Origin: Shinisaurus crocodilurus | Lineage: Eukaryota; Chordata; Lepidosauria; Squamata; Shinisauridae | Assembly (NCBI GenBank): GCA_021292165.1 | Contig: CM037877.1 | Coordinates: forward strand, 78,735,524-78,799,523 | Direction: 5' to 3' | DNA: 64,000 nt | In this document: in pieces, positions 57,077-64,000 of the stretch | Numbering within the stretch: position 1 is the stretch's first letter | Layout: each line of letters starts with the position of its first letter | Program-made: the position numbers and the translations under genes | The notes under the pieces: model-generated | Told to the model about the DNA's origin: nothing | Seen by the model: the letters and a program-made list of their open reading frames with translations, nothing else | The model's database searches: none

Positions 57077-57193
57077 CGGGCTGGAAAGCTGTGGCCCTCA
57101 AAATGTTGTTGGACTATGATTTCCATCATCCCTGCCCATTGGCTATGCTGCCTGGGGCTGATGGGAGTTGGAGTCATAAGTTCCCCATCCCTG
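57077..57193. mobile_element. Palindromic hAT-type MITE (hairpin family 2)
   Basis: GGGCTGGAAAGCTGTGGCCC at the left; GATGGGAGTTGGAGTC and TTCCCCATCCCTG at the right. Imperfect flanking TGTAACCC / TGTAATCC. Confidence 0.75.
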
Positions 57194-57199
57194 CTGTAA

Positions 57200-58010
57200 T
57201 CCTTGCGACAACACTGGGAGCTCTTTCTTATTGCAGCTGGGCAGGGCGCTGAGGCAGAGAGAAAGTGTTGTAAGAGAAAGACTCAATATATTTATTTCAA
57301 GAGATTGCCAGTCTGTTTCGAAGGCAAAGTCTGAACAATAGGGGAGGACAGTTGCCTTCATGTCCTGCCCTTGAGCTTTCCAGAAGCTGGGCATTATTCA
57401 AAACAGACTGCTGGTCTGGATAGAACTTTTGTCTGATCCAGCTGTGTCCTTCTTACATTCTTATGAAGCTGGATTCTTTGGTTGCAAGCCTGTGCAAGTC
57501 TCTTACCTCTTTGCGCAGGGACCAGAACAGGATGCACAGACTCAGTATGTCAGTTGCCAGCAATTAGATTAGCTGGAAGGCCAACTCTAGAGAAGAATAC
57601 AAGAGGTAAAGGGCCAAGTTGTTTTCTCTCCTTTAAACACTTGCTGTCCCCAGTGTGTTCCTACCTGGATGATGGTGAAAGCCTGAGCCAAGTGTGCTGC
57701 CTCTTCTGGGAAGGAACAAGATAGTTCAGGAAGTCAAAGGCACAGGCAGATGGCTCCTAGCACTTACCAATCAGAAGGCATCGAGCAGCTATTTTGTCTT
57801 TCCTTCCTTCACGGATTTTCTGTGGTAAGAAAAAAGATGGAAGAAGTGGTGGGAAAATGCCAGAAAGTTGCAAGCTAAAGGTGGCAGCGTCTAGACTGAC
57901 CCCCCAATAAAATTCCATGAATGAGGCAGAGTGATGGCAGGAAAGAAACTTAGTCTGGAAGCACCTTGTATCTTGTGGACTGTTTCTCTGCCTTCCTGAA
58001 GCCAGTTCTG
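57200..58010. other. Unannotated sequence
   Basis: No recognised gene or repeat. Confidence 0.35.
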
Positions 58011-58012
58011 AG

Positions 58013-58136
58013 GAAGGGGTGGGCAACTGGTGGCCCTCGAGATGTTTTGGCCTATAACTCCCATCAGCCCTAGCCAGCATAGCCAATAGTGAGTGCTCCT
58101 GGGAGTTTTAGGCCAAAACATCTCGAGGGCCAGATG
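58013..58136. mobile_element. Palindromic hAT-type MITE (hairpin family 2)
   Basis: GGGGTGGGCAACTGGTGGCC, then CTCGAGATGTTTTGGCCTAT, mirrored by TTTTAGGCCAAAACATCTCG on the right. The right terminus is truncated. Confidence 0.8.
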
Positions 58137-58139
58137 TTT

Positions 58140-59167
58140 TAGACAATAGAAGAGTACTGATGAAGAGTGGCCCGACTAGTGGTCATCTGTAGGCTGAATA
58201 TGGCCCAGATGCCTTTATTGGCCTAGCAATGTTTACACTTCACTTGAGCAAGTCAGTAGCGTTTGTAGTCTTGCCGCAGTCTGCATACTTTTGCATGGGA
58301 AATTCCCACATTTCCAGTTTAGCATTTAAGTGTCAGATCAGAAGCAGAGGAAGTTCCTGTACAGATGCAGCCACTGCCTTAGGAATAAACTTGGCTTCTT
58401 GTAAGTCCAGGACAGATATCAAAGATTTCAAAGGAAACAGCCTTTCACTCTATGTATCGCTCTTGTATATGAAAACATAATATGACTGAATAGTATTTCC
58501 TTTATCTTGCCAGATATAATGCTGCTCTTTCATGTTGCGAGAGGAAATTGAAATAGATTGGTATGCAGACTGACTGTAGAACATCTGTATGTGGAAGGAA
58601 TATATATGTGATCTCTAAGAGAACACTTCAATTGAGCTAGCAAGCTTCTGGACATGTTCTGAGGCAGTTTAAAACATTTTTATTTTATTAGCATGTCATT
58701 TTTTTTCTTTCTTCAGTGCAGAAAAATTGTGTTTTAGAAAAAGAAACAAAATTGGACTGATTTTCTCCTATCCTTGAAAGTATCAAGTCTTTTATAAGTG
58801 GGCTTGGGTGAGAAGGTCATCTAAATTGCAACAGGATGGAGAAAAGTAGTTGGACTGTGGTTACAATAAAACAGAAAACTGCAATGAGGTTCTGAAAAAT
58901 ACAGGAGCTTTACAACCTACCCTCACCAGCCAGCTAATGTACCTGCCTCCTCTCCATGATTATTCTGTATTTTTCCATCCTTCTCCCAACTTTACTTTTG
59001 CTCCATATCATCTACTTGCCAAAGGTTCAGAAGTTGCTACTGTAATTTCCTACCCTCACCCCCTATGTAATGACTGCAGGATTGTACACCTTTCTTTCCC
59101 TTCCAGTGTGATAGGGCACACAAGAAGAAAAAAGGATGGATATGGCTACATCCACAATGGATTATCT
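58140..59167. other. Unannotated sequence
   Basis: The 120-codon open frame at 58850-59212 has no protein-like features, and its last codons lie in a SINE. Confidence 0.4.
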
Positions 59168-59168
59168 A

Positions 59169-59755
59169 GGAACATATGTAGGAAGCTATCTTATACCAAG
59201 TCAGACAATTGAATAATAATAATAATATTAATAATTATTATTATTATTATTATTATTGATAAACTTATAAACTTATCCACATTGAGAGGTATCAGAGCAG
59301 TATACAATAAATGAAAATACAAAAGAAACAGTAAAAAAAATAGGTCAATAAAACAGTAGCTGAAATTTACTCATCAGTCAGGAAATGCTTGTCTGAAAAG
59401 ACAAGTCTTAATCAAACACCAAGAACAAAGTAGAGTAGGTGCATACCTGATCTCAGCTGGAAACCCATTCTGTAGGGTGGGAGCTGCTACACTAAAGGCG
59501 TTGCTCCCGGTGGTTTCCAAGTGGATCTCCGACCCATGTAGGACCACCAGGTGCCCCTCTTCAGAAGACCTCAGCAATTGGACAGGATGATAAAGGAGAA
59601 GGCGTGTCCTCCAGTATCTAGCTCAGTATTGCCTGGCAGCAACTCTCCAAGGTTTCAGACAGGAATCTTTCCTAGCCCTACCTGTAAGCTAGTGATTGAA
59701 CCCAGGGCCTTCTGCATGCAAAACACATGTTCTGTGATCGAGCTACGTTCATTGA
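59169..59755 (-). mobile_element. tRNA-derived SINE split by a LINE insertion
   Basis: The tail side 59169-59215 (GGAACATATGTAGGAAGCTA, TTATACCAAGTCAGACAATTG) and head side 59584-59755 (CTAGCTCAGTATTGCCTGGC ... CTTCTGCATGCAAAACACAT, GATCGAGCTAC) are parts of one minus-strand element. CAATTG sits at both break points. Confidence 0.8.
59216..59583 (-). mobile_element. L2/CR1-type LINE 3' end inserted in a SINE
   Basis: Left tail of (AAT)/(ATT) repeats, then an A-rich 3' UTR. Minus-strand coding end includes ETTGSNAFSVAAPTLQNGFPAE, the conserved FSVAAP motif seen in the other LINEs. Inserted with CAATTG repeated on both sides. Confidence 0.8.
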
Positions 59756-59802
59756 TTAAACGAGAAATTCTACTGCCACTGGTTAATAGCCATCTAGTAG
59801 GG

Positions 59803-59917
59803 CAGGGGTGGCCCCAAGCTGTTTTGGCCTACAACTCCAATCAGGCATAGCCAATAGTGAGGGAAGATAGGAGTTTTAGGCCAAAACATCTGGAGGGCCG
59901 CAAGTTGCCCCACCTTG
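59803..59917. mobile_element. Palindromic hAT-type MITE (hairpin family 2)
   Basis: CAGGGGTGGCCCCAAGCTG at the left and CCGCAAGTTGCCCCACCTTG at the right. TTTTGGCCTACAACTCC is mirrored by GGAGTTTTAGGCCAAAA. Flanks TAGTAGGG / TGGTAGTG match at 6 of 8 bp. Confidence 0.78.
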
Positions 59918-59924
59918 TGGTAGT

Positions 59925-60700
59925 GCTTTGGTACCTTTAATAGTTACATTAAAAATAATTTTGGCAGGTGTGTTTTCTCTTATAAAAAGAAATCTATAAT
60001 GTCATAGTTCCATTTCACAGCTCTCCCTTTTAGATAATTATTAAAGGTAGATGAAACCTGACCTATATTGTATCTGGTGAAGGTAATCTAACTTGCCTTG
60101 CCTTGTCTGGATAGCCCTCTCATCAAAGAAATGAAGAGCAAACCGTTGAAGAAGACACAGATTAATATAACAGGAAAACTGCCCTCAAATGTGTCGAGTA
60201 AGAGTTATTTTATTTTTTAAAATCCCCCTCCTCACCCTCACATGCCTTTCAAAAATGTTTTTCTCTCACCTTCTGTCCCTTTGGGTCTTGACAAGCTTGC
60301 TGCTGAGGTAGCAGGGTAAGCAGAATTCTGACTTCTATTAAATCATTTTAATCCCTGTTAGTTTCAGTGGAACCAAATAAGGCTGGGAGGTAGGGTGGCT
60401 CTGAAATGTCAGAATAAACTGAGAAACTGGTTTGATCAAGTAGATTTCTGGCACCTTAGTAAACATCCATCTTCTGTATATAAGTCGAGTAAAGCTTCTT
60501 ACAGAGCCCATACACTTTTTAATCGATTAGACGGAGGAAGTCGATTTACTACGTGGCAACTTGAAACAGTGTGCATATAATCATCTGGCAGGCTGGCCTG
60601 GCTGTCTGTGTTAGTCTGCCAAGTGGTGCTGAGAATTTTAACATATGGTGGTAAATGGTCAACAGTATTCATCCGAGAGATATTTTTTTTATATAAGGGT
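59925..60700. other. Unannotated sequence
   Basis: No recognised feature. Confidence 0.35.
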
Positions 60701-60704
60701 TACA

Positions 60705-63062
60705 ACTATTATTTATTTATTTGTGATACTTGTATACTGATTAAATATCATAAAATCCCTAAGCGATTCACATTAAAATCATATTTAAAATACAATTAAA
60801 ATACAATATTAAAAACAATTTCAATTACAAGAATACTGAACAATACATGAGCAGTAAAAAATGGAGCAGCATGATTAATTTAATTATAAGCCAGGAAAAG
60901 CCTGAGTGAATAAGTGCATTTTCAAGAGGTGTTTGAAACATGCCACATTTTCTGTCTTCTGAACTGCACGGTGGAGGGTTTTTTGAAGGGTGGGTGCTAC
61001 TACCGAGAAGGCCCACCACCGAGTGTAGCAACATTCAATTAATTTCAGAATGACCAGCAAGGCCTCCTCTGGTGGTCTTAAATGTCAGCTGGGAATATAT
61101 AAGAGGGAAGGCAGTCTGCTAGGTATCCTAGTCCCAAGTTGTTTAGGGCTTTGTATGACAATAGCATAACCCTGAACATGGCTCGGTAGCTAATAGGCAG
61201 CCAGTGCAGTTCCTTTAACACAGATGATATGTGAGCATAGCTGGGTGACCCCAGTGAGCACCCTAGCTGCTGCATTCTGCACTAGCTGCAGTTTCTGAAC
61301 CAGGCACAAGGGCAGTCCTACACAGAGTGCATTACAGTAGTCTAATTGTGAAATTACCAGTGCAAAGTTCACCGTGGCTAGGCTATCCCTGTCCAGGAAT
61401 GGATATAGTTGGCACACCAACTGAATGGGAGCTCTGGGCCTGCAGTGACAGAGATGGATCCAGGAGTACCCCCAAACTACGAACCTGCTCCTTCAGAGGG
61501 AGTACAACACCATCTAGAACAGGCAAACAGCCCAGTTCCTGGACCTGGGAATTGCCAACCCATAGGGTCTCTGTCTTATTCAGTTACAGTTTATTGGCCT
61601 TCATCCAAGCCATAACTGCATCCAAGCACCGGTTCAGAATGTGCACAGCCTCTCCCGATTCAGGTGTCACAGATAAATAGAGCTGGGCATCATCAGCATA
61701 CTGGTGACACCTTGCCCCAAATCTCCTGATGACTGCTCCCAACCGCTTCCTAAAGATATTAAATAACATTGGGGACAAGATGGTCCCCTGTGGCACCACC
61801 ACCCCCAGTTCAGCTGCCATGGGGCCAAGGCACAGTCACCCAATGCTATTCTCTGGAACCGTCCCTGCAAGTACAAGTTGAACCACTGTAGAACAACTCC
61901 CAACTCATGGCGGTCCATGATACCCTGCTCAGCCTCTGAGAGCTCAAGAAGAAGTAACAGGGTCACACTCCCCCTGTCCCTCTCCTGGCGAAGGTCATCC
62001 ATCAGGGTGACCAAAGCCAATTTCATCCCAAAACTGGGCCTGAATCCAGACTGGAATGGATCTAGATAATCAGTTTAATTCAAGAGCACCTGCAGCTGAG
62101 ATGCCACCACTCTCTCGAGCATCTTACTCAGGAATGGGGTGTTTGTGACCGGACAATCGTTGGCATAGATCTCTGGATCCAGGGAGGGTTTTTTCCAGGA
62201 GTGGTCGCACTACTGCCTCCTTCAAGGCAGTAGGGACCATAACATCATGCAATGATGCATTCACTACGCTCCTGATCCATCTGGTCAGTCCCCCGTGGCT
62301 AGCTCAAATAAGGCATGAAGGGCATGCCTCCAGAGAGCATGTGGTGGGTCATACAGATGCAAGCATCTTGTCCACATCTTCAGGCTCCAAAAACTGAAAT
62401 TGATCCCACAAAACAGGATAAGACAATGCACTGGTCTCCTCAACAGACACTGCATCGATAGCGGTGTTCAAGTCAGCATGAAGGCGAGCAATTTTATCCT
62501 TGAAGTGTCTGCAAACTCATCACAGTGGGCATCCAAGGGTTCCAGTATCAGGTTCACTGGGATAGAAGAAAGCAACCCCAGAACCACGCACAAAAGCTCA
62601 GCTGGACAGCTACTCAAGGATGCAATGGAGGCGGCAAAGTAAGCCGTCGCTGCCTTCACCGCCACGCAGTAGGCACGATTATACACTCTTACATGTGTCT
62701 ATCACCTTCATGATGCATCTTATGCCACTTACATTGCAGTCATCTTCTGACTCGTTTCATTGTCCAGAGCTCCTCGGTAAACCAGGGAGCCCTCCAAGCT
62801 CCACAAAGCTGAAGAGGATGCTCAGGAGTGATTGTGTCAATGACTTGTCGCACCTCACCATTCCATAGTGTGACAAGGGCCTCAGCAGAATTGCCAGCTC
62901 TGGCTACTGAAAAATCTCCCAGAGCATCCAGGAATCCTTTGGACACCATAAGTCCATTGGGACGGACCATCTTAATGGGTCCCCCACCCCTGCAGGGAGG
63001 GACTGGCACCGTGAGATCAAATTTCACCAGAAGTGGTCTGACCATGAAAATGGGGTGATTCC
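60705..63062 (-). mobile_element. Older L2-type LINE, long but frameshifted copy
   Basis: Minus-strand element with its 3' tail at about 60705 (ATTATTTATTTATTTG) and 5' limit at about 63062, again near the end of the endonuclease. It spans the same region as copy B at 3.5-5.9 kb but is a different, older subfamily, recognisable at the protein level only. Confidence 0.85.
61078..63062 (-). pseudogene. LINE ORF2, degraded (endonuclease end to RT C-terminus)
   Basis: From the 5' side, pieces in changing frames read VPPCRGGGPIKMVRPNGLMV and APWFTEELWTMKR (62740-63069), then linker fragments, KLALVTLMDDLRQERDRGSV (about 62000) and LGVVVPQGTILSPMLFNIFR with YADDAQLYLSV (61584-61820). The end is LDYCNALCVGLPLCLVQKLQ with a partial C-terminus (61078-61420). 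The LDLSAAFD box is altered (LLLELSEAEQG), so the first catalytic Asp is lost. Several indels and stops separate the pieces. Homologous to the 3.6-5.9 kb protein throughout. Confidence 0.85.
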
Positions 63063-63118
63063 CACCCACACACGCAGTATCCTAGGTAATGCATGTGAAA
63101 TGCTTTGAACACTTAGAT

Positions 63119-63292
63119 CATCGATTCATAGATCATAGAGTTGGAAGGGGCCTACAAGGCCATCGAGTCCAACCCCCTGCTCAATGCAGGAAACGAGAGG
63201 AGGGGTCTCCCATCCAAGTCATAACCAGGCCTGACCCTGCTTAGCTTTCCACGCTCAGACAAGCTGAGCCAGCGTGAGCCACAGGCCTGTAT
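63119..63292 (-). mobile_element. 5S rRNA-derived SINE with CR1-type tail, copy 4
   Basis: On plus: tail ATTCATAGATCATAGAGTTG, CR1-like end to CAATGCAGGAAACGAG, then the complement of box C (GGTCTCCCATCCAAGT) and box A (GACCCTGCTTAGCTTTCC), ending GTGAGCCACAGGCCTGTA. The CR1/5S junction is at the same place as in copies 1-3. Confidence 0.9.
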
Positions 63293-63296
63293 ATGA

Positions 63297-64000
63297 TAAT
63301 GTGTTCTAGTATGGAGTCTATGGTTATAAGTATGAATTGACAAAGGGCGCTAGCTGCAAAGTAATACACTTGGGAATGCGGCTGTACACTTGAAACCAAC
63401 TATACAGTACAAATGTTAACAATTACAATGACAACAATGATGCTGGTGATGAAAGTAAACATTTTCCATTTGGAAAATAAGTACCAATATGTGGACATCC
63501 TGTAATGTAGCCTTCTAAGATGTACTGTTTACAAACAAGAACTCACCCCCATTCACACACACAGTTAACTAAATATTCTTAAATGCAATAGGAATCCCAC
63601 TGTCCTCAAAAACTGTCTGCACTGGTATAACCCTTTTGGATTTAAGGGATCTACATCTGCGTGTAAGTGGCCTTTGAATTGCCCCATCAGTCTTGCATGG
63701 TACAATACCACAGAAGCCATTAAGAAGTCACAGGGGAAGATGGATAATATATATAAAACCTGTGGTAATTATCGTTCTTTCCTAATTACAGGGAGAACTA
63801 TGGCAATTTCACATATCACTATGTGGTAAATTACTACTCTTTAATGGCATCTCTAGTATGTGACCTCACATAATGACATATATTCTCTCCCCCAGTGGTA
63901 TCAGACTCCCTTGTAATAGGTATATGTGTGCTTTTTTTTTTTCCCCCAATCCCAAATACATTATTCCCACCTTCATTTAGTTTTTGGAGTTCATTGGGCT
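63297..64000. other. Unannotated sequence to the window edge
   Basis: No recognised gene or repeat. Confidence 0.35.

Noticed and set aside
58850..59212. 120-codon plus-strand frame
   Set aside because: No protein-like features, and its end runs into a SINE.

Overview
This window looks like non-coding (intergenic or intronic) DNA from a squamate reptile, most likely a lizard. There are no bacterial signals such as operons, Shine-Dalgarno sites or CRISPR arrays. Long AT-rich stretches alternate with dense transposable elements of the kind that dominates lizard and snake genomes: L2/CR1-like LINEs, an L1 ORF2 end, a 5S rRNA-derived SINE with a CR1-type tail, a CORE/MIR-like SINE with a LINE-type tail, a tRNA-derived SINE, many hAT-type and palindromic MITEs, and pogo/mariner-like MITEs. 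The organism call is an inference from this repeat mix; no species-diagnostic gene is present.

Layout. 1-2.4 kb: sparse, with one old SINE piece. 2.47-5.9 kb: two head-to-tail L2-type LINE copies on the minus strand; the longer keeps an unbroken reading frame from the end of the endonuclease through the whole reverse transcriptase. 7.1-7.9 kb: a CR1-type tail and another LINE 3' end. 10-18 kb: hAT and palindromic MITEs, a CORE-type SINE, a pogo-like MITE and microsatellites. 19.3-19.8 kb: an unidentified retroposed sequence with a (GAA)n tail and a long flanking duplication. 20-27 kb: split SINEs, LINE ends, the first 5S-derived SINE and a degraded LINE ORF2 C-terminus. 27.6-31 kb: a 125-bp direct duplication, a 370-bp palindromic element and a hAT MITE with perfect 8-bp target-site duplication. 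33-42 kb: more hAT MITEs, an inverted pair of 5S-derived SINEs, stacked LINE ends and a 1.8-kb element nested inside a MITE.

43.0 kb carries the only candidate host exon: a GC-rich 79-bp segment with a 26-codon amphipathic reading frame between plausible splice sites. 47.7 kb has a nearly perfect inverted repeat with 61-bp arms. 51.2-53.8 kb is the most unusual block: an L1 end, ten tandem copies of a roughly 175-bp unit that each embed telomere-like CCCTAA repeats, and a LINE end, the whole block bracketed by a 12-bp direct repeat. 55.5 kb has a GGA/GAA tract, 56-60 kb SINEs and MITEs, 60.7-63.1 kb an older broken L2-type LINE, and 63.1 kb a fourth 5S-derived SINE.

No complete protein-coding host gene is visible. 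The elements are best read as successive layers of insertion, and several interruptions give a relative order of events.
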